Notes: generated from the letters alone by a model not told the origin. Positions 34,979 to 43,392 are shown, counted from the first letter of the stretch. The stretch: DNA of 64,000 nucleotides from Ktedonobacterales bacterium (GCA_036557285.1 DATBHW010000012.1:1-64000); one strand, 5' to 3'. Numbers and translations: made by a program.

Positions 34979-35365
34979 ATGTCTACAGTAAGCGTTCGCT
35001 ACATTGTACACGACGTTGACGCCGCCATCGCGTTTTACTCTCAGCATCTCGACTTCCAGGAAGAGATGCACCCTGCCCCTACCTTCGCCATACTCTCCAG
35101 AGGCGATCTGCGTCTCTTGCTCAGCGCGCCCAGTGAGATAGGTGGCGGCGGGCAGGCCATGCCAGATGGCACGAAGCCCGAACCTGGGGGCTGGAACCGC
35201 ATCTCGCTTCAAGTCTCCGATCTGGCTGCCATTGTCGAGGCGCTGCGCCAGGAAGGCGTTCACTTTCGCAACGACATCGTGAACGGCGTTGGCGGCAAAC
35301 AGATTCTGCTGGATGACCCTTCAGGGAACCCCATCGAACTGTTCGAGCCACTGAGCAGAGGGTAA
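34979..35365 (+). CDS. VOC family protein
   Basis: 128 residues. VSVRYIVHDVDAAIAFYSQHLDF opens the domain and QILLDDPSGNPIELFEPL closes it with the conserved metal Glu. NRISLQVSDLAAIVEALRQEG starts the second module, though the usual His is replaced by Gln. Start at MSTVSVRYI after GAAAGGA. It lies between DUF6265 and the E3 gene. Confidence 0.82.
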   Translation: MSTVSVRYIVHDVDAAIAFYSQHLDFQEEMHPAPTFAILSRGDLRLLLSAPSEIGGGGQAMPDGTKPEPGGWNRISLQVSDLAAIVEALRQEGVHFRNDIVNGVGGKQILLDDPSGNPIELFEPLSRG

Positions 35366-35481
35366 GCCTGCCCTCTCGTCTCTCTTAGCTTGATTGAAGC
35401 CACATTTTGTGCAAACGCCTCGCAGATGCTATCATGACGGCAGGCATTGTGAGAGACTTGAGAGCAGAAAGTGTCGAGCTT

Positions 35482-37014
35482 ATGGTTGTCGGAGATGTTG
35501 CTACGGCTGTGGATGTGCTGGTGTTGGGCGCTGGCCCGGCGGGCTATGTCGGGGCGATTCGCGCCGCGCAGTTGGGGCGGCGCGTCACGTTAGTAGACCC
35601 AGGGCCGCCGGGTGGCGTTTGCCTGCATCGCGGCTGCATCCCGCTCAAGGCGCTGCTGGCGGCTTCCGAACGCTATCATCAGACGCGAGCGAGCCTGGAA
35701 GAGATGGGCATCAGCGCCGGGCCGGTGAGCTTCGATTGGGCGCAGATGGCCGCCTGGAAGCAGGGCGTGGTTGATCGGCTGAGCGAAGGCGTGGCGCGGC
35801 TGCTGGCGGGCAACAAGGTCGAGATGGTGTCGGGCCGGGGCTGGTTTATCAATGACAAGGAGATGCGCGTCGAGGGCGAATACGGCTCGCATCGCTTTAT
35901 CTTCGAGCACTGCCTGATCGCTACTGGCGCAAAGCATCGCTTGCCAGCCGCGCTGCCCAGCGATGGCGTGAAGATACTCTCGCCAGAGCAGGCGCTGGCC
36001 CTGGCAGAGTTTCCGGCGACACTGAGCATCATTGGCAACGATTATATCGCGCTGGAGCTTGCCACGCTCTTTGCGCGCCTGGGAACGAGGGTCACGCTGC
36101 TGCTGCCGGGCGAGGCGCTGCTGGATGGCGTGGACCCGGCGGCGCTGCGTCTGGTACAGGCCGGGCTGCGCGGGCTGGGTGTGCAGATTGTCGCCAATGC
36201 GCGCCCGGTTGGTTCACGCGAGGATGCCTTCGTCTATACGACTGGCGAGAAGCCAGAGGAGCAGCGCGCGCCGCTGCCGCTGGTCGTCTCGCTGGGCGTG
36301 GAGCCGCTGCCCGGCGATGAACTGCATCTGCGCGCTGCTGGCATAGAGTGCGAGCAGGCTGGCGACCCTGTTGTGGATAGCTCTGGTCGCACGACCAATG
36401 AGCGGGTATATGCTGCTGGCGACGTGCGCTCTTCCCTGCCCCTGCCAGCAGGGACGCTGGCGGTACACGCCTCCCCGCCCCCGCCAGCAGAGACGCTGGC
36501 GGTACACGCCTCTCTCCCCCTATCGGCGGTACAACCGGCGCTGGCTTCGGTGGCAATCAAGCAGGCCAAAATTGCCGCCGAGGCTATGAATGGCGCGCGT
36601 GTGCAGTACGCGCCGATGGTCACGCCGCTGGTGGCGCTGACTGTGCCGGAGATTGCCAGCGTCGGCCTCTCGCCCCAGGCGGCGCAGGAGGCGGGCTATC
36701 GGACGATGACAGGGCGCTTTCCGCTGGCGGCCAATGGCCGGGCGCTCACGCTGGGAACGAACGCGGGCCTGGCGCTGGTGACTGCCGACGCGGAAAACGA
36801 GGCGCTGCTGGGCGTGACGCTGGTGGGGCCGCGCGCCTCCGATCTGATCGGCCAGGCCACCCTGGCAATCGAGATGGGCGCGACACTCACCGACCTCACC
36901 GAGATTCTCTATGCCCACCCGACGCTGAGCGAGACGCTGCTGGAAGGGGCGGAAGCGGCGCTGGGCCGGGCAATTCATGTGCTTGGGGCAGCACTGGCAA
37001 AGGCGGGCGCGTAA
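35482..37014 (+). CDS. lpdA: Dihydrolipoamide dehydrogenase (E3) with repeat insertion
   Basis: 510 residues, about 40-50 longer than usual. FAD motif VLVLGAGPAGYVGAIRAAQLG, redox disulfide CLHRGC in GGVCLHRGCIPLKALL, and C-terminal HPTLSE with the catalytic His-Glu pair are present. Oddities: the NAD-binding GxGxxG is degenerate (SIIGNDYIALELATLF), and residues about 317-351 after VYAAGDV are a low-complexity insert (PAGTLAVHAS, PAETLAVHAS) made by in-frame palindromic repeats. The start is chosen at MVVGDVATAVDV by family similarity; upstream starts lack ribosome sites. It should reoxidise E2 lipoyl groups. Confidence 0.85.
   Translation: MVVGDVATAVDVLVLGAGPAGYVGAIRAAQLGRRVTLVDPGPPGGVCLHRGCIPLKALLAASERYHQTRASLEEMGISAGPVSFDWAQMAAWKQGVVDRLSEGVARLLAGNKVEMVSGRGWFINDKEMRVEGEYGSHRFIFEHCLIATGAKHRLPAALPSDGVKILSPEQALALAEFPATLSIIGNDYIALELATLFARLGTRVTLLLPGEALLDGVDPAALRLVQAGLRGLGVQIVANARPVGSREDAFVYTTGEKPEEQRAPLPLVVSLGVEPLPGDELHLRAAGIECEQAGDPVVDSSGRTTNERVYAAGDVRSSLPLPAGTLAVHASPPPPAETLAVHASLPLSAVQPALASVAIKQAKIAAEAMNGARVQYAPMVTPLVALTVPEIASVGLSPQAAQEAGYRTMTGRFPLAANGRALTLGTNAGLALVTADAENEALLGVTLVGPRASDLIGQATLAIEMGATLTDLTEILYAHPTLSETLLEGAEAALGRAIHVLGAALAKAGA
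36433..36537. repeat. In-frame palindromic repeat units inside lpdA
   Basis: GCTGGCGGTACACGCC occurs twice with a 39-base period, each preceded by GCCAGCAG(G/A)GAC. A half unit CGGCGGTACAAC follows 27 bases later. All distances are multiples of three, so the frame is kept. Confidence 0.75.
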
Positions 37015-37133
37015 CAATGCCTGGCCCAGGCTTCTCCATCATGGCTTATAATAATAAGTAGTATCGTTCGCCGCCCAGGTGGCATTGTCGCCGCCGAATA
37101 CGTTCGTTGCACTGAATGAAGGAGGCGCAACCA

Positions 37134-38369
37134 ATGGGAACCGCTTACATTCTTGATACCGCTCGCACGCCGCGTGGACGTGGCAAGCCAGGCAAAGGCG
37201 CGCTGAGCGGCATTCATCCCCAGGAACTGCTGGCGCAGACCTTGAACCGCGTGGCAGAACTGGCTCGTATTGACAAAAACGATATTGACGATGTAGTGAT
37301 GGGCTGCGTCTCCCAGGCGAACGAGCAAGGGGCCGATATTGCGCGTGCCGCTGTGCTGGCCGCCGATTGGCCGCTGGAAACAACCGGCGTCACGCTCAAT
37401 CGCTTCTGCGGCTCTGGCCTTCAGGCGATCAACTTTGCGGCGATGGGCATTATGGCGGGCATGCAGCAGTTGGTGGTGGGCGGCGGCGTGGAGAGCATGT
37501 CGCGCAACCCGATGGGGTCCGATGGCGCGGGCATTGATGGCAATAACCTGCGCTTGCGCCGCAAGCATTTCCAGGTGCCACAGGGCATCAGCGCCGATCT
37601 GATCGCTACGCTCGAAGGCTTTAGCCGCGACGATGTAGATAGCTTTGCGCTGGAATCGCAGCGCCGCGCCGCGCGCGCCCAGCAGGAGGGATATTTCAAG
37701 CGGAGCCTCTTCCCGGTTACGGACCCTGACAGCGGCGTGGTGGCGCTGGCGGTTGATGAGCATCCACGCGCGAATACCACGCTGGAAGGTCTGGCGCAGC
37801 TTGAGCCATCGTTTGCGATGTTAGGAGCTACGCCGTATGGCTTCAACGGCGAGACGATGGACGAGATTGCTTTGCAGCGTTATCCGCAGGCTGGAAAGAT
37901 CAATCATGTTCACACGGCAGGTAATTCCAGCGGCATTGTGGACGGTGCGGCAGCCGTATTGCTGGCCTCAGAGGATTACGTGAAGGCGCATGGCCTGAAG
38001 CCGCGCGGCAAGATTATCGCTATGGCGACGGCTGGCAGCGAGCCGATCATCATGCTGACCGCGCCAACCCCGGCGTCAAAGAAGGCGTTGGCGCTGGCGA
38101 AGATGACCGCACACGACATTGATTTGTGGGAGATCAACGAGGCGTTTGCAACGGTCCCCTTGCAGACGATGCGCAAGCTGGAAATTGACCACGAGAAGGT
38201 GAACGTTAACGGCGGCGCTATCGCCCTGGGCCATCCGCTGGGCGCGACGGGGGCGATGCTGTTTGGGGCCGTCCTCGATGAGCTTGAGCGGCGCAACCTC
38301 AGCACCGCGCTTATCACGCTCTGCATCGGCGGCGGGCAGGGTGTCGCTACGATTATCGAGCGCGTCTAA
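37134..38369 (+). CDS. Acetyl-CoA C-acyltransferase (thiolase)
   Basis: 411 residues. The nucleophile Cys is in [15 protein letters not shown], the His in [15 protein letters not shown] and the second Cys in [16 protein letters not shown]. It carries out thiolytic cleavage or condensation of acyl-CoA. Start at [12 protein letters not shown] after AAGGAGG. It follows lpdA with 120 bases between, so it may be a separate unit (a TATAAT lies near 37047). Degradative versus biosynthetic role cannot be told; no other beta-oxidation gene is adjacent. Confidence 0.92.
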   Translation: MGTAYILDTARTPRGRGKPGKGALSGIHPQELLAQTLNRVAELARIDKNDIDDVVMGCVSQANEQGADIARAAVLAADWPLETTGVTLNRFCGSGLQAINFAAMGIMAGMQQLVVGGGVESMSRNPMGSDGAGIDGNNLRLRRKHFQVPQGISADLIATLEGFSRDDVDSFALESQRRAARAQQEGYFKRSLFPVTDPDSGVVALAVDEHPRANTTLEGLAQLEPSFAMLGATPYGFNGETMDEIALQRYPQAGKINHVHTAGNSSGIVDGAAAVLLASEDYVKAHGLKPRGKIIAMATAGSEPIIMLTAPTPASKKALALAKMTAHDIDLWEINEAFATVPLQTMRKLEIDHEKVNVNGGAIALGHPLGATGAMLFGAVLDELERRNLSTALITLCIGGGQGVATIIERV

Positions 38370-38383
38370 TTGCGCGTTTCTGC

Positions 38384-38423
38384 GAAGGGGCTGTATCCCT
38401 GGCGCCAGGGATACAGCCCCTTC
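38384..38423. terminator. Perfect 40-bp palindrome after thiolase
   Basis: Two exact 20-base arms (GAAGGGGCTGTATCCCTGGC and complement) without spacer, 15 bases after the thiolase stop. No T-run follows. Probably a terminator or mRNA 3' stabiliser. Confidence 0.6.
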
Positions 38424-38438
38424 TGGAAAGCAGCGGCT

Positions 38439-38663
38439 ATGTTCACTATCGGCGCATTCGCTATCATTCAGGATGCGCAGCGGCGCGTCCTGCTCTGTCA
38501 TAGACGCGATATTGACAGGTGGAATCTGCCCGGCGGCGGGGTTCTGCCTGGGGAAACACCCTGGCAGGCCGTTATCCGCTTGAAGCTGGCGCTACAAGTG
38601 GTGGGAACATTGCTGCAACAGGAGGACGGCACAAACCGTACAGAGGAGAAAGGAGGCACACCT
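38439..38663 (+). pseudogene. Truncated Nudix hydrolase remnant, in frame with the methyltransferase
   Basis: MFTIGAFAIIQDAQRRVLLC and DRWNLPGGGVLPGETPWQAV are a good Nudix N-terminus. The Nudix box then fails: the expected REUxEExGU reads RLKLALQVVG and lacks the metal-binding glutamates. From 38586 the DNA is CTGGCGCTACAAGTGG, the tail of the palindromic repeat family, so the gene seems cut by a repeat. The frame has no stop and continues directly into the methyltransferase. Confidence 0.65.
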
Positions 38664-39260
38664 ATGACAACAATGTCGCGTGAAAAAGACATCGAGCATT
38701 TCGATCATTGGTCAAGCACCTATGAACAGTCCTGGATGCAACGAGCCTTTTTTGATCCGGCGCATCACGCAACGCTTGCTCTGGCAGCCGGTATCGTTCA
38801 TCAGCCTGCCAGCGTCCTTGACGTGGGCTGCGGAACAGGAAAGCTGTTGCGTCAGGCCAGAACCTGCTGGCCGGAGGCGCACTTGATTGGAGTAGACCCG
38901 GCAAACGGCATGATAGAGCTGGCAAAACGCCTGACTCCCAACGCTACCTTCTTTCCAGGCATGGCGGAAGCGTTGCCGCTCCAGGACGCCTCGGTAGACC
39001 TGGCCTTGAGCACCATCTCTTTCCACCACTGGCAGGATCAGGCAGCAGGCATACGTGAGATAGCACGAGTGCTCCGACCAGGGGGGTACTTGATCCTGGT
39101 GGATATGTCCTTTCCAGACTGGATAGTACGCATGTTTCGTCAGAAGCGGGTTCACAGCCGCGCTCGCTTGCAGGCGCTTTTCAATCAGGCAGGATTGCAG
39201 GTGGAGAGGCAGCAAAAAGTTGCCTGGCGCAGCTGGCTTGCCACGATAGGAAAGAAATGA
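38664..39260 (+). CDS. Class I SAM-dependent methyltransferase
   Basis: 198 residues. HFDHWSSTYEQSWMQRAFFD, motif I SVLDVGCGTGKLLRQA, AEALPLQDASVDLALSTISF and IREIARVLRPGGYLILVD make it a UbiE-type enzyme. The start has a perfect AAAGGAGG site, so it is translated separately, though the frame is open 75 codons upstream through the Nudix remnant. Substrate unknown. Confidence 0.85.
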   Translation: MTTMSREKDIEHFDHWSSTYEQSWMQRAFFDPAHHATLALAAGIVHQPASVLDVGCGTGKLLRQARTCWPEAHLIGVDPANGMIELAKRLTPNATFFPGMAEALPLQDASVDLALSTISFHHWQDQAAGIREIARVLRPGGYLILVDMSFPDWIVRMFRQKRVHSRARLQALFNQAGLQVERQQKVAWRSWLATIGKK

Positions 39261-39507
39261 GCAGGCAGACGTTCCCTCAAAGGAGTTGGCGGCATATGAT
39301 CGGATTGCTAAGAAACATTGAGGGATGTTTCATGTCAGTTCCTTGTTACTACCTCCTTGCGCATCCCGTGGGAACTTGTATGCCCGCTGGAGCGTATAAA
39401 TGTGGTGAAGTTCACGCTCAGGCGCTTGCGCTTCTGAACGATGGCCCGTAGAATACAAGTGGTCCTGTCAGTGGGAGACGCCAGGGGTCGTAGCAAAAGG
39501 GGGATTT

Positions 39508-40251
39508 GTGTTCGCTTTCTTACTCGCGCAGCTTTCTCTCGTGGGCGCTCACGGCAGTGTGCTGGGCGCGATAGATGTGCTGGAGACTATACAACACGCG
39601 CTGGGCTATTTTGGCTACGCGGCGGTGGTCCTGTTCATTATGATCGAGAGTTCCGGCATCCCTTTCCCTGGCGAGACGATGCTGCTGTTCGCCTCGTTCA
39701 CTGCTGGCCTGCCTGGCAGCCATCTTCTCATCTTCTGGGTGCTGGTGGCCGCCGCCAGTGGCGCGATCATCGGCGATAACCTGGGCTATCTGGCCGGGCG
39801 CTATGGCGGGCGTCCCTTCGCGCTGCGCTTTGGCAAGTATTTCTTCTTAAAAGAGCATCATCTGGACTCCGCCGAGCAGTTTTTTGTCAAACATGGCGAT
39901 AAGACGGTCTTCTTCGGGCGCTTCGTTGCCGTCTTGCGCGCCTGGGCAGCGTTCCTGGCGGGCGTCAATAAGATGACCTGGCCCAAGTTCCTTCTCTATA
40001 ATGCCGCGGGCGGCATCTGCTGGGCAACGCTGATGGGGCTGCTGGCCTATTACGCGGGCCATTTCCTCAAAGATTTCAGTGAGGTCGAAGGTATCGGCAG
40101 ATGGCTTGGCTTCGCTGCGCTGGCCGTTGTCGTTGGGCCGGTGATCTACTTGATTGTACGGCACAAGCTCAGGGCGCGCAAAGCAAAACGGGCAGGCTCT
40201 GCGTCTGCCGCGACCAGTGAGGAGCCGGAACAGGTCTCGCCGCTCACATGA
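39508..40251 (+). CDS. DedA family membrane protein
   Basis: 247 residues. SSGIPFPGETMLLFASFTAG is the DedA signature, with GAIIGDNLGYLAGRYGG and the FFGRFVAVLRAWAAFLAGVNKM re-entrant segment containing conserved Arg. Several TM helices. Members flip polyprenyl phosphates or phospholipids in the inner membrane. The GTG start follows AAAAGGGGG. The basic C-terminal tail (KLRARKAKRAG...) is cytoplasmic. The gap 39261-39507 has only a doubtful 64-codon frame. Confidence 0.9.
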   Translation: MFAFLLAQLSLVGAHGSVLGAIDVLETIQHALGYFGYAAVVLFIMIESSGIPFPGETMLLFASFTAGLPGSHLLIFWVLVAAASGAIIGDNLGYLAGRYGGRPFALRFGKYFFLKEHHLDSAEQFFVKHGDKTVFFGRFVAVLRAWAAFLAGVNKMTWPKFLLYNAAGGICWATLMGLLAYYAGHFLKDFSEVEGIGRWLGFAALAVVVGPVIYLIVRHKLRARKAKRAGSASAATSEEPEQVSPLT

Positions 40252-40298
40252 GCGGTCAACCCCCCGAGCCTGAAGCACGCAGCCTGGGTGTATAGCCA

Positions 40299-40835
40299 TC
40301 ACGGCTGCCACTCGTGCGCCAGGATGGCATAGGTATAGGCGTCCCACCAGCGGCCTTTGAACCATTCTTTGTCCCGAAAATGGCCCTCGCGCCGCATACC
40401 CAGCTTCTCCAGCACGTGGACAGAGCCAACGTTATCAGCAACACAGCTGGCCGAGATGCGGTGCAGCCTTAATTCTCCAAATCCGAGGGTCAGCATGGAT
40501 CGGGCGGCTTCAGTGGCGTAGCCCTGACCCCAGTGCTGGGGCGCGAGTTCATAGCCGATGGCGCCCTCCTGCGCGCCAGGATACTCCAGCCGCAGCCCAC
40601 AATTGCCGATAAGCTCCCCCATCTCTGGAAGGGTGACGGCGAATTGATAGCGATAGCGCGGCTCTTCGCGCTGCCAGTCAATGAACCTCTGGACAAACGC
40701 CTGTACGTCGGCGGCGGCGCGTTCAGCCCAGCTATTATAGCGCAAATAGGCTGGCTCGGACTGATAGGCCAGGACAGCAGGCCAGTCCTCTGGCACAAAT
40801 TCTCGCAATATCAGGCGTGTGGTGACACGAATCAT
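40299..40835 (-). CDS. GNAT acetyltransferase (RimJ/RimL type)
   Basis: 178 residues: TRLILREFVPEDWPAVLAYQ, acetyl-CoA loop ELAPQHWGQGYATEAARSML, and NVGSVHVLEKLGMRREGHFRDKEWFKGRW. Close in type to the GNAT at 1509 but not a duplicate. It converges with dedA. Substrate unknown. Confidence 0.87.
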   Translation of the reverse strand: MIRVTTRLILREFVPEDWPAVLAYQSEPAYLRYNSWAERAAADVQAFVQRFIDWQREEPRYRYQFAVTLPEMGELIGNCGLRLEYPGAQEGAIGYELAPQHWGQGYATEAARSMLTLGFGELRLHRISASCVADNVGSVHVLEKLGMRREGHFRDKEWFKGRWWDAYTYAILAHEWQP

Positions 40836-40869
40836 GGTTCCCTGTTTCTAACAAGAGGATAGATGACAT

Positions 40870-41859
40870 TCAGGCGGTCCATTCGACCAGTACGGCGCTC
40901 CAGGTGAGGCCCGCGCCAAAGCTGATCAGCATCAGCCGCGAGCCAGTCTTGATGCGTCCATCGGCAGCGGCTTCGCAGAGCGCGATGGGAATTGATGCCG
41001 CTGAATTGTTACCGAAGCGATCTACCGTGACGACCATTTTCTCTATAGGGATATGCAGCCGCCTGGCGATGGCTTCGATGATGCGCAGGTTAGCCTGGTG
41101 GGGGATGAAGAGGTCAATATCCTCCAGGCATAACCCGGCCTGGGCCAGCACCGTTTCTATCGCCGGGCCGCTGATCTGTGTGGCGAACTTAAAGACTTCC
41201 TGGCCCTGCATGCGCACGTACTGCAAGCCGAGATCAAGTTCTTCGTGGCCGATGGGGCGCGCGCCACCGCCCGCAGGCGCCCACAGGACTTCGGGGCGCG
41301 CGCCATCCGAGCCGAGCGTGAAGCCACGAATCCCGCCAGGCTCGTTGCTGGCCGAAAGAATCACCGCGCCCGCGCCGTCGCCAAAGAGGGCGCACATCGA
41401 GCGGTCAGTATAATCAACGTAGGGCGTCAGATGCTCGACACCGATCACCAGCACATGGCGCGAGGAACCGGCGCGAATAAACTGATCGCCGATGGAGAGC
41501 GCGTAGAGAAAGCCGGGGCAGCCCGCCTGAAGATCAAGCGCGCCACAGCGAGCGCCGAGGGCATGCTGAACCAGGCAAGCTGTGGAGGGTGTGCGATAAT
41601 CGGCGGTGCAGGTACCCAGCAGAATCAGATCGAGGTCTGTCGCTTCCAGACCCGCCTGGGCAAGCGCCTTGCGCGCCGCGTGCGCTGCCATTATCGAGGA
41701 CGTTTCGCCAGGCGCGGCGATATGCCGCTCGCGGATGCCGGTGCGGGTGATGATCCACTCATCGCTGGTATTGACCATCTTCTCCAGATCGGCGTTGGTC
41801 AGGATGCGTTCGGGGACATAGTAGCCCCAGCCGCTGATGTGGGCAGAAAGGTGTGGCAT
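40870..41859 (-). CDS. fabH: Beta-ketoacyl-ACP synthase III
   Basis: 329 residues. The Cys nucleophile is in LQAGCPGFLYALSIG, the His in LFIPHQANLRIIEAIA and the Asn in RFGNNSAASIPIAL. ERILTNADLEKMVNTSDEWI and TRTGIRERHIA are the standard N-terminus. It starts fatty-acid synthesis by condensing acyl-CoA with malonyl-ACP. The start is MPHLSAHISGWG, 23 codons inside the longest frame. It is separate from fabF and next to an unrelated GNAT gene. Confidence 0.93.
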   Translation of the reverse strand: MPHLSAHISGWGYYVPERILTNADLEKMVNTSDEWIITRTGIRERHIAAPGETSSIMAAHAARKALAQAGLEATDLDLILLGTCTADYRTPSTACLVQHALGARCGALDLQAGCPGFLYALSIGDQFIRAGSSRHVLVIGVEHLTPYVDYTDRSMCALFGDGAGAVILSASNEPGGIRGFTLGSDGARPEVLWAPAGGGARPIGHEELDLGLQYVRMQGQEVFKFATQISGPAIETVLAQAGLCLEDIDLFIPHQANLRIIEAIARRLHIPIEKMVVTVDRFGNNSAASIPIALCEAAADGRIKTGSRLMLISFGAGLTWSAVLVEWTA

Positions 41860-41988
41860 CGCTGGCGCCTGGCTTTCTCGCGCTCCGGTTGGGTACGCGC
41901 TTGCTTTTCGCCTATTGTACCACACCACTTGCAGCCTGGCGTTGTTAAGGAAAGCAGGCGGGGCTTTCCGCGTCGTGCCAGGACACGA

Positions 41989-41994
41989 TATACT
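41989..41994 (+). promoter_or_regulatory. -10 box of a likely leaderless gene
   Basis: TATACT ends 6 bases before the ATG at 42001, so transcription probably begins at the start codon. No clear -35 at 17 bases. Confidence 0.4.
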
Positions 41995-42000
41995 ATCTAC

Positions 42001-42501
42001 ATGCGTGATACCAGACTACGTATCCGACCCTTTATCGCAGCCGACCAGGAAGCTGCGCGCCGGACGATTCTCGACGGCCTTGGCGCCCATTTCGGCTTCA
42101 TTGACGAAACGCGCAACCCGGACATTGATGACATCCTGACGCACTATATCGCTTCAGGCCAGACCTTCATCGTTGCAGAAATGGATGGGCAGGTGATTGG
42201 GACCGGGGCGCTTCTGAGCGAGGGCGGGCAGACGGGGCGCATCGTGCGCATGTCTGTTGTCCGTGAATTGAGAAGAAAAGGCATCGCCCTGGCTCTGATG
42301 GCGCGGCTGGTGCAGATTGCGCGCGAGCGAGGGTTTCGGCGGCTGGTGCTGGAAACGAATATCGGCTGGGACGATGCGATAGGGTTTTATCAGCACTGCG
42401 GTTTCCGAGAGTATGAGCAGACCGATGGGCTGACGCATCTGGCTCTGGACCTGGAAGCCGCGCATTTTGGAAAGGAACGAGATCAGCAGATGCGGTCATG
42501 A
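42001..42501 (+). CDS. GNAT acetyltransferase
   Basis: 166 residues: LRIRPFIAADQEAARRTILD, VAEMDGQVIGTGALL, acetyl-CoA site RMSVVRELRRKGIALALMAR, then VLETNIGWDDAIGFYQHCGF. A typical small-molecule GNAT. There is no ribosome site; a -10 box 6 bases before the ATG suggests a leaderless mRNA. It is divergent from fabH. Substrate unknown. Confidence 0.85.
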   Translation: MRDTRLRIRPFIAADQEAARRTILDGLGAHFGFIDETRNPDIDDILTHYIASGQTFIVAEMDGQVIGTGALLSEGGQTGRIVRMSVVRELRRKGIALALMARLVQIARERGFRRLVLETNIGWDDAIGFYQHCGFREYEQTDGLTHLALDLEAAHFGKERDQQMRS

Positions 42502-42550
42502 GTGAGGAGTGAGCGAGTGCAAAGCCTCGCGCCCGATGCCAGCGAAGCCA

Positions 42551-42968
42551 GGGATTTGTTTCCCATTTTCTTCCCATTTCCTTCACAACGTCATCAGCCG
42601 CGAGGCCGCTCCCTGCCTGGGCTGAGGGAATTAGTTTGATTTGCTTCATTAGTTTCCCAGAGGCGGCGTCTGCCGTTGCTGCCTCTGAGGATGCCACAGG
42701 AGAAAGAGTCGTATCTGAGATAGGCTCACTCTCCTCTGCTGTGGTCTGTGTTGTTGTTGTCCTATCTCCTGTTCTCTGGGTAGCAGAGAATTGTTTCAAT
42801 AGCTCATACAAGGATGTCATCATCATCCACCTCCACCAAAAGGCAGCGCAGAGCCACCTGCTGGGAAACTAATGAAGCAAATCAAACTAATTCCGCAGGT
42901 GGCTCTACACCTGGCCTCATGCGAATCATCAGCGGGAAACTAATGTGAAGGAAATGGGAAACAAACCC
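42551..42968. mobile_element. MITE-like 418-bp element with nested inverted repeats
   Basis: Outer arms: 42551-42586 and 42945-42968 (GTGAAGGAAATGGGAAACAA ACCC complements the left arm, which has an extra 11-12 base TTCCCATTTTC duplication). Inner arms: 42627-42660 and 42861-42894, a perfect 34-bp inverted repeat. A third pair, GAGCCACCTGC/GCAGGTGGCTC (42851-42861, 42895-42905), encloses the right inner arm. No clear target duplication. No transposase. Confidence 0.6.
42604..42826 (-). other. Possible 5' part of a reading frame inside the inverted-repeat element
   Basis: On the minus strand GGTGGAGGTGG stands directly before ATGATGATG. The frame reads MMMTSLYELLKQFSATQRTG, a Thr/Ser/Ala-rich stretch, then GKLMKQIKLIPSAQ, the latter encoded by the inner repeat arm. 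It runs on antisense into the GNAT gene. It could be the remnant N-terminus of an element-encoded protein. The end coordinate is arbitrary. Confidence 0.25.
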
Positions 42969-43073
42969 ACCATCGGAGGACGCCTCGGCGCTTGCAACCG
43001 TCGAGGAAAGCCAGCATAGGCATGGTTAGCAGGCGAACAAGGGCCAGTATTTTGATGTAACGCCGCTCGTCTC

Positions 43074-43102
43074 TTGACAAGGTAGAACAAATATTCTATT
43101 CT
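43074..43102 (+). promoter_or_regulatory. Promoter with LexA-like operator, no gene directly after it
   Basis: TTGACA, a 17-base spacer and TATTCT. The dyad TAGAACAAATATTCTA (43083-43098) fills the spacer and enters the -10. It is one mismatch from GAAC-N4-GTTC and shares TAGAA-N6-TTCTA with the promoter at 19029. The first convincing gene downstream is 43393. Confidence 0.55.
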
Positions 43103-43110
43103 CGCATCAG

Positions 43111-43209
43111 ACTGGACAGTTCCCTCTCACAGTTCCCTCGCCTGGCGCGCTGCGCCACCAAGCGTCACCTACAAACCCCCTGGCCTGTCCAGTTGGCAGC
43201 GCGCCAGGC
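43111..43209 (+). ncRNA. Candidate structured RNA (crossing inverted repeats)
   Basis: ACTGGACAG (43111-43119) complements CTGTCCAGT (43185-43193). GCCTGGCGCGCTGC (43140-43153) complements GCAGCGCGCCAGGC (43196-43209) perfectly. The pairs interleave as A-B-A'-B', so they form a pseudoknot or two exclusive folds. It begins right after the promoter at 43074. No known RNA family recognised. Confidence 0.35.
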
Positions 43210-43392
43210 ATCCCCCCCTGGATCAAAATATGCGGTAGAGCCATCGCCTTCATGGGTTGGTTTCTGAAACTTGAGCATCATATCAATATTCTGAATAGAA
43301 CTATTGACTTTTTCAATAAAGCATGTTATATAACTAAAGACCAATGACGAGCTGACCATCACGTAATGCTCCTAGAGAGCAGGAGGCATAGT
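43210..43392. other. AT-richer stretch upstream of a membrane-protein gene
   Basis: Clearly lower GC than surroundings, especially 43270-43350. A minus-strand frame at 43165-43362 has no ribosome site and unlikely composition. This may be decayed foreign DNA left by the element at 42.5 kb. Confidence 0.35.

Noticed and set aside
39257-39451. 64-codon frame overlapping the methyltransferase stop (ATGA)
   Set aside because: No ribosome site other than coupling, no hydrophobic or domain pattern, Cys/Gly-rich; considered spurious.
42551-43209. Retron or group II intron RNA
   Set aside because: Inverted repeats are striking, but there is no reverse transcriptase gene nearby and no domain V-like motif was seen.
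43165-43362. 65-codon minus-strand frame in the AT-richer gap
   Set aside because: No ribosome site and no recognisable pattern; its end overlaps the perfect inverted repeats, which better explain the region.
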